A stretch of 64,000 nt of DNA from Rhodovulum visakhapatnamense. GTDB taxonomy: Bacteria > Pseudomonadota > Alphaproteobacteria > Rhodobacterales > Rhodobacteraceae. The notes below the pieces were generated by a model. The model was not told the DNA's origin, searched no databases, and saw only the letters and a program-made list of their open reading frames with translations. Below, piece by piece: positions 17,478 to 25,392 of the stretch; within the stretch, counting starts at the first letter, position 1, and every line of letters begins with the position of its first letter. The position numbers were made by a program, and so were the translations under genes. The stretch is from NCBI RefSeq assembly GCF_004365965.1, contig NZ_SOEB01000007.1, forward strand, positions 1 through 64,000, read 5' to 3'.

Positions 17478-18218
17478 ATGACAGCAGCCCAGCCCGTCTT
17501 TGTCCTCGTGCGCCCGCAGATGGGCGAGAATATCGGGGCGGCGGCGCGCGCGATGTGGAATTTCGGGCTCGACCGGATGCGTCTGGTCGATCCGCGCGAC
17601 GGCTGGCCCAATCCGCGCGCGGTGGCGCTGGCCAGTGGCGCGGGGCGGCTTCTGGATCATGCGGGCATCTTTCCCTCGACCGCCGAGGCGGTGGCCGATT
17701 GCGACTATGTCTTCGCCACAACGGCCCGGCCGCGCGGTCTGACGAAACCCGTCGTGACCCCCGAGCAGGCGATGACAGAGACCCGTGCGCTGCTGGCCGA
17801 CGGGCGCCGCGTCGCGGTTTTGTTCGGGCCGGAACGGGCAGGGCTGGAAAACGACGACATCGCCCGGGCCAATGCCATCGTCTCGGTGCCGGTGAACCCC
17901 GACTTTGCTTCGTTGAACCTCGGGCAATGCGTCCTGCTGAGTGCCTATGAATGGCGCCGCCAGACCGCCGAGGTCCTGCCCGAGCGACTGGAAATGGCGG
18001 GGGCCGAGCCTGCGAGCCTTCTGGAGGTCGAGAAGCTCGCCGAGCATTACGAAGAGCGTCTGTCCGAGGCGGGCTTCTTCTTTCCCGAGACCAAGGCGCC
18101 CGGGATGAAGCTGGCGCTGCGCAACATGTGGAGCCGGATGCCGCTGACCCGGCCCGATGTGCAGATCCTGCACGGGATGCTGCGGCAATTGACGCGCGTC
18201 AGGGGGCGCGGCGAGTGA
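17478..18218 (+). CDS. trmJ: tRNA (cytidine/uridine-2'-O-)-methyltransferase TrmJ
   Basis: The 246-residue SPOUT (SpoU-family) methyltransferase has the three knot motifs: RPQMGENIGAAARAM at the N-terminus, LFGPERAGLENDD in the middle and SLNLGQCVLLSAYEW near the end of the knot. TrmJ methylates the ribose of position 32 in tRNA. The C-terminal helical extension, about 80 residues, is typical for TrmJ. GAAGGAAG precedes the ATG. The next gene, a Cox15 homologue, follows on the same strand. Confidence 0.9.
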   Translation: MTAAQPVFVLVRPQMGENIGAAARAMWNFGLDRMRLVDPRDGWPNPRAVALASGAGRLLDHAGIFPSTAEAVADCDYVFATTARPRGLTKPVVTPEQAMTETRALLADGRRVAVLFGPERAGLENDDIARANAIVSVPVNPDFASLNLGQCVLLSAYEWRRQTAEVLPERLEMAGAEPASLLEVEKLAEHYEERLSEAGFFFPETKAPGMKLALRNMWSRMPLTRPDVQILHGMLRQLTRVRGRGE

Positions 18219-18273
18219 CTTGCAGCGCCGCGCCCGCCCGCCTAGTCTCGCGGCGCAAGACGGAGGGGGGCCG

Positions 18274-19419
18274 ATGAGCAAGACCCGCAGCAAGGCAAAG
18301 ACCCGCAGCATCTTCGAGGAGGTCGGCACCGAGGCGCCGCTGGAACGCCCGGTCGTCCAGCCCGGCGCCATCGACCGCGCCGCCCGGCGCGGCGCGCGCG
18401 GGGCCGTGGCCTGGTGGCTGATCTCGGTCTTCGTGCTGATCGCCGCCATGCTGATCGCGGCGGGCGTCGCCCGGCTGACCGGCCATCCGGCGGCCCTTCC
18501 GGGGTTCGGTCCGCTTTACGGGCAGCTGCCGCCCCTGGACCCGGCCGGATGGACGGCCGCCTTTGACCGTTTCACGGCGGCGGGCGGTGCGACCGACCTT
18601 GCGGGCTTCCAGCGGCTTTACTGGTGGGACTGGGGCATCCGCCAGGCAGGGACGCTTGCGGCCCTGGTCTGGGCGCTGGGCTATCTGGGCTTCCTGGTTT
18701 TCGGCAAGCTCCCCAAGGGCTGGGCGCTGCGGCTGTTGCCGCTGGGCGGCACGATCCTCGGGATCGGCGCGGCCGACTGGGCGATGGGGCCCGCGGGACT
18801 TTTGCCCGCGCCCTTCGACGCGGCCTCGCTGCGGCTGGCGGCGATGACGGGCTTCGGCTTTGCCGGGATGGGGCTGTCGGCCTGGGGCGCGATGCTGCTG
18901 CGCCGCCCCGAGGCGCAACTGATGCAGGCGCGGCGTGCCCGCGACGGACGCGCCTTCGGCATGGCGACCGGGGTCATGCATCTGGCCTTCCTGCAGATCC
19001 TGTTCGGAGCGATGCTGGGCGCGCTCGATCAGGGGCGGGGCTTTCCCGACTGGCCGCTGATGGCGGGTGGCATCCTGCCGCCCGAGCCGCTGTCGCTGGA
19101 GCCGGTCTGGCGCAACATCTGGGACAATCCGGGTCTCGTGCAATTCATCCATCGCGGGCTTGGCTATCTGGTCGTGCTGCTGGGGCTTGCGTCCTGGCTG
19201 CGCGGCCGCAAAAGCCCCCATGCCCGCACCCGCCGCGCCTTCGACTGGCTGGGGGTGATGGTCTTCGGGCAGGGGGTGCTGGGTGTCGGGTCCGTGCTTT
19301 ACGCGGGCCAGTGGCATATGGCGCTGACCCATCTGGTGGGCGCCGTCCTTCTGTGGGTTCTGGTGCTGCGCGCCCGGTTCTTGGCGCAATATCCTGTTCA
19401 GCAATCCATTCGGGGGTGA
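18274..19419 (+). CDS. Cox15/CtaA homologue with degenerate catalytic half
   Basis: The 381-residue protein has the eight-helix layout of heme A synthase and starts with the SIFEEVG stretch seen in Rhodobacteraceae Cox15. Cox15/CtaA oxidises heme O to heme A and is two repeated four-helix bundles, each with a histidine pair. The C-terminal half keeps H293 (VQFIHRG) and H353 (ALTHLVG). The N-terminal half is altered: the usual EWGHRQLGR motif reads DWGIRQAGT, with isoleucine at residue 122 and aspartate at 119, and the second histidine region reads LRLAAMTGFGF, with methionine at 191. The frame is intact, so it is not a simple pseudogene. It may be inactive as a heme A synthase or have another heme-related role. 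Confidence 0.8.
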   Translation: MSKTRSKAKTRSIFEEVGTEAPLERPVVQPGAIDRAARRGARGAVAWWLISVFVLIAAMLIAAGVARLTGHPAALPGFGPLYGQLPPLDPAGWTAAFDRFTAAGGATDLAGFQRLYWWDWGIRQAGTLAALVWALGYLGFLVFGKLPKGWALRLLPLGGTILGIGAADWAMGPAGLLPAPFDAASLRLAAMTGFGFAGMGLSAWGAMLLRRPEAQLMQARRARDGRAFGMATGVMHLAFLQILFGAMLGALDQGRGFPDWPLMAGGILPPEPLSLEPVWRNIWDNPGLVQFIHRGLGYLVVLLGLASWLRGRKSPHARTRRAFDWLGVMVFGQGVLGVGSVLYAGQWHMALTHLVGAVLLWVLVLRARFLAQYPVQQSIRG

Positions 19420-19425
19420 CGCGCG

Positions 19426-20904
19426 ATGACCGCCTTTGACGATCTGATGGCCTTCCAGCACGAGACCGAGGCACTGTCGCAGGTCTCGATGCGGCTGGGC
19501 TGGGACCAGGAGACGATGATGCCGCGCGGTGCCGCGCAGCAGCGGGCCGAAGAGATGGCGGCGCTGGAATCGGTGCTGCACCGCCGTCGCACCGACCCGC
19601 GTCTGGGCGACTGGCTGGGGGCCATCGACGACGACCTGCTCGACGAGACCGGACGGGCGCAGATGCGCCATATCCGCCGCAGCTATACCCGCGCGACGCG
19701 CCTGCCCGAGACCTTGTTGGCCGAGATCGCCCGCGTCACAAGCCGCGCCCAGGGGATCTGGGCCGAGGCCCGCGCCGCCGACGATGTCGCGCATTTCCTG
19801 CCCACGCTGCGCGAGGTGGTGCGGCTGAAACGCGAAGAGGCGGCGGCGCTGGCCATGGGCGGCGATCTTTACGACGCGCTTCTCGACGATTACGAGCCCG
19901 GCGCGACGGCGGGGGCGCTGGCCGCGATGTTCGACCGGATGCGCCCGCGTCTGGTGAGCCTGCGCGAACGGATCATGGGCTCGGGCCGGGCGCCCGCACC
20001 GCTTTCGGGCCATTTCCCCGAAGCCGGGCAGATGGCGCTGTCGCGCGAGGTCGCCACGCATTTCGGCTATGACTGGCGGCATGGGCGGCTCGATTTCTCG
20101 GTTCATCCCTTCACCTCGGGGTCGGGCACCGATGTCCGGATCACCACCCGGGTCGACGAGACCGAGCCGCTGGGTTCGCTTTATTCCACACTGCACGAGA
20201 CCGGACATGGCGCCTATGAACAGGGGATCGACCCGGCCTATGGGCTGACGCCCTTGGGGGCCGGCGTCTCGATGGGGGTGCATGAAAGCCAGAGCCGGAT
20301 CTTCGAGAACCAGCTTGGCCGCAGTCGCGCCTTTTGCTCCTGGCTTTTCGGGCGGATGGCCGAGGTCTTCGGCACGGCGGGGGCGGCCGACGCGGATGCC
20401 TTCTATGCGGCGGTCAACCGGGTCCATTCGGGCCATATCCGCACCGAGTCGGACGAGGTGCATTACAACCTGCACATCATGCTGCGCTTCGATCTGGAAC
20501 GCGACCTGATCGCCGGGCGGCTCGAGGTCGAGGATCTGGAAGAGGCCTGGAACACCCGCTTCGAGGCCGATTTCGGGGGTGCGGTCGACCGGCCGCGCAA
20601 TGGGCTCTTGCAGGATGTGCACTGGTCGGTGGGGCTTTTCGGCTATTTCCCGACCTATACGCTGGGCAATGTCTATGCGGGCTGCCTGTATCAGGCGCTG
20701 CGCGCCGCGGTGCCCACGCTCGATGCCGATCTGGCGCGGGGCCATGCCGAACCCGCGACCGCCTGGCTGAAATCCGAGGTGCAGCGGTCCGGCGGGCTTT
20801 ACGAACCGGCCGAGACGATCCGCCGGGCCTGCGGGTTCGCCCCCGGCGAAGGCCCGCTTCTCGATTATCTCGACGCCAAGTTCGGCGAGATCTACGGGCT
20901 TTGA
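19426..20904 (+). CDS. M32-family carboxypeptidase (Taq type)
   Basis: The 492-residue, mostly helical zinc peptidase has the active-site HETGHG and the downstream glutamate in MGVHESQSR. Other M32 signatures are SVHPFTSG, DVRITTR and TESDEVHYNLHI. M32 enzymes remove C-terminal residues from peptides in the cytoplasm. The length is typical. The start is seven bases after the Cox15 homologue's stop, so both are probably in one transcript; the functional link is unclear. Confidence 0.93.
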   Translation: MTAFDDLMAFQHETEALSQVSMRLGWDQETMMPRGAAQQRAEEMAALESVLHRRRTDPRLGDWLGAIDDDLLDETGRAQMRHIRRSYTRATRLPETLLAEIARVTSRAQGIWAEARAADDVAHFLPTLREVVRLKREEAAALAMGGDLYDALLDDYEPGATAGALAAMFDRMRPRLVSLRERIMGSGRAPAPLSGHFPEAGQMALSREVATHFGYDWRHGRLDFSVHPFTSGSGTDVRITTRVDETEPLGSLYSTLHETGHGAYEQGIDPAYGLTPLGAGVSMGVHESQSRIFENQLGRSRAFCSWLFGRMAEVFGTAGAADADAFYAAVNRVHSGHIRTESDEVHYNLHIMLRFDLERDLIAGRLEVEDLEEAWNTRFEADFGGAVDRPRNGLLQDVHWSVGLFGYFPTYTLGNVYAGCLYQALRAAVPTLDADLARGHAEPATAWLKSEVQRSGGLYEPAETIRRACGFAPGEGPLLDYLDAKFGEIYGL

Positions 20905-20956
20905 CCGCCGGTGCCGAGGCTCGCCCCGGGAGGGCGGTGCTGCTAGGAAGGATGGC

Positions 20957-21214
20957 ATGACCTCGCATGACCGGCTCTGGCAAGCTATCTGGCTCCCCGC
21001 CCGCCGGGTGGCCTTTGCCATTGTCGCCCGCCTCTGGTGGCGCCGCCCGCCCGAAGAGATCTCCGCGCGGCTGGAGGCCCGGTCGCTTCGCGACCAGGCG
21101 ACCATCGTGGCTGCGGTCCTGACAGGGCTTTTCCTCACGAGCCTGGTTTTCGCCCATGCCGGCATCCTCGGGATGCTGGTCTTCCTGCTTCTGGTGATCC
21201 TGCTGATCCGCTAG
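20957..21214 (+). CDS. Small membrane protein, unknown
   Basis: The 85-residue protein has a positively charged amphipathic N-terminus, one short hydrophobic stretch (about residues 13-28) and a strongly hydrophobic C-terminal part that could form one or two membrane segments (about 48-84). No family is recognised. GGAAGG lies just upstream of the ATG. It follows the M32 gene by 52 bases on the same strand and may be its last operon partner. Confidence 0.6.
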   Translation: MTSHDRLWQAIWLPARRVAFAIVARLWWRRPPEEISARLEARSLRDQATIVAAVLTGLFLTSLVFAHAGILGMLVFLLLVILLIR

Positions 21215-21437
21215 GCGCGCCCCGGCGCCGGGGGCCTGATAGGTCCCGGATGCGGCGCTCACATTCGTTTGATTGCGGCGAGATCGCGCCATTTTTTTGT
21301 CCTATTTCAAAGGCTTGCGCTTCGGCTTTCGCCGCATGTCCTTGGATTTGCAGATTCTTCCGCCCATGCGGTGATCCGGTCCCGAGGGCGCCACGTATCC
21401 CTTGTACATTGCAACTTGCACAGAGAGGACACGACCA

Positions 21438-21602
21438 ATGGATATCGATGCGATCAACGCCGTTCTGGGTCTTGGCACCCTCGGCTTCGTTCTCGCCTTC
21501 GCCTATATCAACCTGCGCCAGACCGAAGAGCAGTTGAAAGCCTCGCGCGAGCGCCGCGAGAAGCGCGCCGCCGCCGCTGGCCGCGTTGTGCCGGCCGAAT
21601 GA
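21438..21602 (+). CDS. Small single-TM protein, unknown
   Basis: This 54-residue protein has one predicted membrane segment (about residues 6-24), then a basic and acidic helix containing ASRERREKRAAAAGR. The arrangement resembles small membrane anchors, but no family is recognised. GAGAGGA precedes the start by about ten bases. It has its own leader of about 220 bases, so it is probably transcribed alone. A GC hairpin follows its stop. Confidence 0.6.
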   Translation: MDIDAINAVLGLGTLGFVLAFAYINLRQTEEQLKASRERREKRAAAAGRVVPAE

Positions 21603-21616
21603 CAGGATCAGGATCA

Positions 21617-21641
21617 GGGCCGGGCGGACGTCGCCCGGCCC
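21617..21641. terminator. Bidirectional hairpin between convergent genes
   Basis: GGGCCGGGCG (21617-21626) and CGCCCGGCCC (21632-21641) form a ten-base perfect stem with a five-base loop. It lies between the small membrane gene and the convergent enoyl-CoA hydratase gene. No uridine run follows on either strand, so termination efficiency is uncertain. Confidence 0.55.
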
Positions 21642-21652
21642 CGATCATGATC

Positions 21653-22441
21653 TCAGGCCTGCCAGGCTGGCGGCCGTTTCTCGAGAAAGGCGCCGATGCC
21701 TTCCTCCGTTTCCGACAGCATCATGTTCTCGACCATCGCGGCGCCTGCCATGGAATAGGCCTCGTCGATGCCTCGCTCCAGTTGGTCGTAGAAAAGACCC
21801 TTTCCCACCCGCAGCGCAGGCGACAACTTGCCCGCCAGCGTTTCGGCCAGACGCCAAGCCGCATCGTCCAGCATGTCCGCTGGAACTGCGCGGTTGATGA
21901 GCCCCAGAGCCTCGGCCCGGCCGGTGTCAACGAACTGGCCCGTGGTCAGCATCTCGAAGGCATGCTTGCGCGGGATGGTGCGGGTCAGGGCGACCATCGG
22001 CGTCGAACAGAAAAGCCCGATATTGACCCCGTTCACCCCAAATCGCGTGCCCTCTGCCGCGACCGCCAGATCGCAGGACGCCACCAGCTGGCACCCTGCG
22101 GCGGTGGCGATGCCATGCGGCGCCGCGATTACCGGTTGAGGCAGGCGCATGAGCCCCGTCATCACCCGCGCGCAGCGTGCGAAGAGGTCGGCGAAATAGG
22201 CCCTGCCGCCATCAAGCGCCTGACGCCCGGCCTGCATCTCCTTCAGGTCATGACCCGCGCAGAACGCCTTGCCCGCGCCCTTCAGGATCACCACCCGGGT
22301 CTCGCGGTCCTTGGCCAGCGCGTCGATCTGGTCCTGCAGCGCGGCCAGCATCGCGTCGGACAGCGCGTTCAGCCGCTCGGGCGCGTTCATCGTCAGGATG
22401 GCCACGCCGCGGGTGTCGTCGCGTAACAGGATCTCGGTCAT
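21653..22441 (-). CDS. Enoyl-CoA hydratase/isomerase family protein (ECHDC3-like)
   Basis: The 262-residue crotonase-fold protein has the oxyanion-hole segment FCAGHDLKEM and the second one in HGIATAAGCQLVASCDLA. Classical enoyl-CoA hydratases have two catalytic glutamates near GGG(C)E and PE(V/I); here the first region reads AAGCQL and the second reads GLFCSTPMVAL, so the catalytic acids are missing. That is a feature of the ECHDC3-like group, whose reaction is unsettled. It is divergent from a thioesterase gene, and both may act on acyl-CoA. Confidence 0.85.
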   Translation of the reverse strand: MTEILLRDDTRGVAILTMNAPERLNALSDAMLAALQDQIDALAKDRETRVVILKGAGKAFCAGHDLKEMQAGRQALDGGRAYFADLFARCARVMTGLMRLPQPVIAAPHGIATAAGCQLVASCDLAVAAEGTRFGVNGVNIGLFCSTPMVALTRTIPRKHAFEMLTTGQFVDTGRAEALGLINRAVPADMLDDAAWRLAETLAGKLSPALRVGKGLFYDQLERGIDEAYSMAGAAMVENMMLSETEEGIGAFLEKRPPAWQA

Positions 22442-22500
22442 CTTGTGTCTCCTCCCTCAGGCGGCGAAGACTAGGGCGGAACGGGAGGAGGGAAAAGCCC

Positions 22501-22920
22501 ATGCAGCCAGTGATGGACGTGGCGGCGCTGACCGCCTTTCTGCTGAGCGCGTTTCCGCAGGTGGGCGAAGAGTTCGTCGTCGAGGAGGTCGCGCCGATGC
22601 GGGTGCGGGTGCGGCTTGCCGTGACGGACCGGCACTTGCGGCCGGGGGGCACGGTGTCGGGACCGTCGATGTTCGCGCTGGCCGATGTGGGGATCTATCT
22701 GGCGGTGCTGGCTATGATCGGGCCGAAGGCGCTGGCCGTCACCACCAATTGTTCGATCGACTTCATGCGCAAGCCCGCCGCCGGGCGCGACCTGATCTGC
22801 GAGGCGCGGCTTTTGAAGCTGGGCCGGGTGCTGGCGGTGGGCGATGCGATGATCCGCTCTGACGGCAGCGACGAGATCGTGGCCCGGGCCAGCCTGACCT
22901 ATTCGATCCCGCCGAAATAG
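22501..22920 (+). CDS. PaaI-type hotdog-fold thioesterase
   Basis: The 139-residue protein has a single hotdog domain with the helix motif RPGGTVSGPSMFALADVGIYLAV and the strand VTTNCSIDFMRKPAAGR. PaaI-like enzymes hydrolyse acyl-CoA thioesters, especially aryl-acyl-CoA, in the cytoplasm. The motif has SGPSMFALADV where canonical PaaI has the catalytic aspartate in a (H)GG..(A)LAD arrangement, so D is kept. It lies divergent to the enoyl-CoA hydratase homologue with 59 bases between. Confidence 0.83.
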   Translation: MQPVMDVAALTAFLLSAFPQVGEEFVVEEVAPMRVRVRLAVTDRHLRPGGTVSGPSMFALADVGIYLAVLAMIGPKALAVTTNCSIDFMRKPAAGRDLICEARLLKLGRVLAVGDAMIRSDGSDEIVARASLTYSIPPK

Positions 22921-22926
22921 CCCGGC

Positions 22927-23565
22927 TCAGCCGCGCCCGGCCAGGAACGCCGCCAGATCGCCATAGCCCGTGGGCCGCCGCTCGTAGGCAAGCCCGAGGC
23001 GCGCGGCGCAGGCCGCTGCCTGCCGGTCGAGCGCGGCATCCTCGGTCTGGGCCAGATAGACGAGGCTTCGGTAATTACCAAAGTAAAGCGGCGCGAGTTC
23101 GGGGTGGCGATCAAGCCCGAGCGGGCGCCAGACGAAGGCGTCGAACTGCCGGGTCAGGAAATCGGTGAGGTAGAAGGCGTCGATTTCCCCGCTTGCGCGG
23201 GCGGCGAAAGCGGCCTGGCCTTCGAAGAAGGCATAGCAATGCGGGCCCTCCATCATTTCGACCCCAAGCTCGGCACAGGTGCGGGCCAGACCGCCGCCAG
23301 TGCCGCAATCGGCATAGGCGACAAGGATCGTGGGATAGGCGGCGCGGTGCCGCTCGACCAGCGTGCGGAGCCCGGGGGCAATGCGGTCGGGGTGGTTGTG
23401 CCAGATCGCGGGCAGGCAGGTCAGGTCCAGATGGTCCCAGCCATTCAGCCGCTTCAGTGCCAGGATCTCGTGGGCGAGCGCGCCGCAGCCGATCACCAGA
23501 ACCCGTCCCATGCCGTTGGGCGGCAGGCCGGTCTCGGTCAGGCTGCGGTCGTCGGGCGCGCTCAC
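22927..23565 (-). CDS. DUF1638 protein, accessory to the split methionine synthase
   Basis: The 212-residue protein matches DUF1638: LVIGCGALAHEILAL at the N-terminus, YADCGTGGGLARTC in the centre and GPHCYAFFEGQ after it. The conserved cysteines and histidine could bind metal or a corrinoid, but this is unproven. In Rhodobacteraceae, DUF1638 genes accompany the corrinoid and homocysteine-methyltransferase modules of a split MetH, as they do here, 1-4 kb away. The GTG start overlaps the stop of the small membrane gene upstream (GTGA), which settles the start. Confidence 0.82.
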   Translation of the reverse strand: MSAPDDRSLTETGLPPNGMGRVLVIGCGALAHEILALKRLNGWDHLDLTCLPAIWHNHPDRIAPGLRTLVERHRAAYPTILVAYADCGTGGGLARTCAELGVEMMEGPHCYAFFEGQAAFAARASGEIDAFYLTDFLTRQFDAFVWRPLGLDRHPELAPLYFGNYRSLVYLAQTEDAALDRQAAACAARLGLAYERRPTGYGDLAAFLAGRG

Positions 23566-23723
23566 CGCCGCCTCTGCAGCAGGCGCAGTCCCACAGCGGC
23601 GGCCAGCGCCAGCGGCAGAAGCCATGCGACCCCGCTGACGGGCAGAAGCGCGGCCAGCCATACGGTCAGGCCAGCGGCCCCGATCACAGCAGTCAGAAGC
23701 AGGGCAAGACGACGGACAGGCAT
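23562..23723 (-). CDS. Small two-TM protein co-translated with DUF1638
   Basis: The 53-residue protein has two hydrophobic stretches (about residues 6-22 and 28-46) and a basic C-terminus (LLQRRR). No family is recognised. Its stop overlaps the DUF1638 start by four bases. AGGAGAC precedes the ATG. The gene is the first of a two-gene operon with its promoter probably in the AT-rich stretch around 23790-23820. Confidence 0.6.
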   Translation of the reverse strand: MPVRRLALLLTAVIGAAGLTVWLAALLPVSGVAWLLPLALAAAVGLRLLQRRR

Positions 23724-24112
23724 GACGTCTCCTTTCGTTACCGATGTGGGGCAGAGCCGAGAGCTCGGCAAGGCGTGTTGGGGAGTTGGCTTTAAGGATT
23801 TGGAATAATTAAATAAAGTCAGTCAGTTCTGGTCTTTTGCTCGCTCTCGTGTTACGTTGCGTTACGGCATCTTGACCGGGCCGCATCCGCTCGGGGCCGA
23901 GGTCGGAACGCCGCCATGTGTCAGTAATCGGTGCGGAGCGACCTTCAGGGGGCATGCCCGGAGAACGGCCATGAACGCGGTGCATGGTTTCGATCTGGCG
24001 GTGTCCGATCGGGTTCTTCGCGACGATTGGCCTTGCGGCCGGCGAATGGCCCGTTCCGAAAAGCGTGGCTCCGACAAGCCTCGCCAGGACAGGGTCAGCG
24101 CAAAAGACCTGT

Positions 24113-24131
24113 GCCCCTGCCCAGCAGGGGC
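24113..24131. repeat. Short perfect hairpin
   Basis: GCCCCTGC (24113-24120) and GCAGGGGC (24124-24131) form an eight-base stem with a three-base loop. No uridine run follows. Confidence 0.5.
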
Positions 24132-24259
24132 GGGGCTGCGGGGCAGATAGAGACGACAGGCAGCGGCCGACCCGGGGGAGGATCGGGCGCTGCAGCGATT
24201 GCCGGCACGGGGGCGCTCCAGGCGTTTCCGGGGGGTAGGCGCACCGGCTTTCGCGCGGC

Positions 24260-24283
24260 GGGCGGGTTTGGGAGAACCCGCCC
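24260..24283 (+). terminator. Terminator-like hairpin
   Basis: GGGCGGGTT (24260-24268) pairs perfectly with AACCCGCCC (24275-24283) around a six-base loop, and GTTCGTTT follows on the plus strand. This could terminate a plus-strand transcript from within the gap. Confidence 0.5.
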
Positions 24284-24340
24284 GTTCGTTTCGAGACCTC
24301 CGTTCGGATCGTACACCCAGCTGAAACGGTACGGCCGGTT

Positions 24341-24391
24341 CGCCGGGTGCCGAGCGACGCCATCGCCCGGCGCCGATGGCGTCGCCCGGCG
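24341..24391. repeat. Nested stem-loop downstream of the corrinoid gene
   Basis: An inner 12-base perfect pair, GCGACGCCATCG (24354-24365) with CGATGGCGTCGC (24374-24385), sits inside an outer pair CGCCGGG (24341-24347) / CCCGGCG (24385-24391). It lies about 110 bases beyond the corrinoid gene stop and could end or stabilise that transcript. Confidence 0.55.
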
Positions 24392-24502
24392 GTCGTACAT
24401 CCCCTGCCCTGGGACCTGGGCCCGGTCTGGGGCGGGACGGTTTCGGCGTCCTCCGGGGCCTGGCCATCTGGACCGACGCGCTGCGTGTTTCGACCGCGCG
24501 GC

Positions 24503-25207
24503 TCAGCCCGCCGCGGCGCTGTTGTGCTTGCGGGCGACGAAGGTCTTTGCGGTCTCGACCGCCACGGCCGCATCGCGGCAATAGGCGTCGGCGCCGATGG
24601 CGCGGCCGAATTCCTCGTTCAGCGGCGCCCCGCCCACCAGCACGATGTAATCGTCGCGGATGCCCTTTTCGGCCATCGTGTCGATGACGATCTTCATGTA
24701 GGGCATGGTGGTGGTCAGCAGCGCCGACATGCCCAGAATGTCGGGCTGTTCGGTTTCGAGAGCGACCAGATAGCGGTCGATATCGGTGTTGATGCCCAGA
24801 TCGACCACCTCGAACCCGGCGCCTTCCATCATCATCGCGACGAGGTTCTTGCCGATGTCGTGGATGTCGCCCTTGACGGTGCCGATCACCATCTTGCCCA
24901 TGCGCGGCGCGCCGGTTTCCGCCAGAAGCGGCTTGAGGAGCTGCATTCCGCCCTTCATGGCATTGGCCGCCAGCAGCACCTCGGGCACGAAGAGGATGCC
25001 ATCGCGGAAATCATGGCCGACGACGGTCATGCCCGAGACCAGCGCCTCGGTCAGCACCCGGTAGGGCGCCCAGCCGCGCGACAGCAGGATCTCGACCCCT
25101 TCGACGACCTCGTCCCGGAGCCCGTCGTAAAGGTCGTCCTGCATCTGCGGGACCAGTTCGTCATCCGGCAGCTCCGCCAGGACGATGTCGTCGTCTTCCT
25201 CGGCCAT
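24503..25207 (-). CDS. Corrinoid-binding protein (MetH B12 module)
   Basis: The 234-residue protein has a helical cap domain (about residues 25-90) and a B12-binding Rossmann domain (about 95-225). The cobalt-ligand motif is VKGDIHDIGKN, where the histidine replaces the lower axial base, and the later SALLTTTMPYM and VGGAPLNEEF segments complete the B12 fold. It carries the methyl group in cobalamin methyl transfer. With the homocysteine methyltransferase gene at 26.6 kb and DUF1638 at 22.9 kb it forms most of a split MetH. An MtbC-like partner in methylamine or betaine use is the alternative. GGGAG precedes the ATG. Confidence 0.9.
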   Translation of the reverse strand: MAEEDDDIVLAELPDDELVPQMQDDLYDGLRDEVVEGVEILLSRGWAPYRVLTEALVSGMTVVGHDFRDGILFVPEVLLAANAMKGGMQLLKPLLAETGAPRMGKMVIGTVKGDIHDIGKNLVAMMMEGAGFEVVDLGINTDIDRYLVALETEQPDILGMSALLTTTMPYMKIVIDTMAEKGIRDDYIVLVGGAPLNEEFGRAIGADAYCRDAAVAVETAKTFVARKHNSAAAG

Positions 25208-25365
25208 CTCATGCTCCCAATGGGGCCCGGCGCCCTGCCGGACCCTCTTGTCCCTTCATCGGGAGTTTGCACATCCAAGGCTTACCGAATTGCGACCAGC
25301 CGGCTTCCCGAAGCGACCTGACCGCGAAAATACGGCGCTCCCGACACCGCCTGGCGCTTGTATAT

Positions 25366-25380
25366 GTTCGCTTTATGTTC
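25366..25380. promoter_or_regulatory. LexA (SOS) box upstream of the radical SAM gene
   Basis: GTTCGCTTTATGTTC is exactly GTTC-N7-GTTC, the LexA recognition motif of alphaproteobacteria. It ends 12 bases before the ATG at 25393, so LexA bound here would block the promoter or early transcription. LexA control is inferred from the motif. Confidence 0.7.
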
Positions 25381-25392
25381 CAGTCTCGCGGC

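Larger units (their letters stand above)
23724..24502. other. 779-base gap with three strong hairpins
   Basis: No credible coding sequence was found, although long shadow frames exist on the minus strand. The end nearest 23790-23820 is AT-rich and probably carries the promoter of the DUF1638 operon. Three separate perfect inverted repeats lie at 24113-24131, 24260-24283 and 24341-24391. I looked for a cobalamin riboswitch B12 box on the minus strand before the DUF1638 operon and did not find one. The gap may hold an untranslated RNA. Confidence 0.5.

Noticed and set aside
18199-21165. A 988-codon open frame on the minus strand across the Cox15 and M32 genes
   Set aside because: It is antisense to two well-supported genes, is rich in R, Q, G and P as expected of a shadow frame in GC-rich DNA, and has no recognisable domain.
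23724-24502. Cobalamin riboswitch before the DUF1638 operon
   Set aside because: No B12 box was found on the minus strand in the gap.
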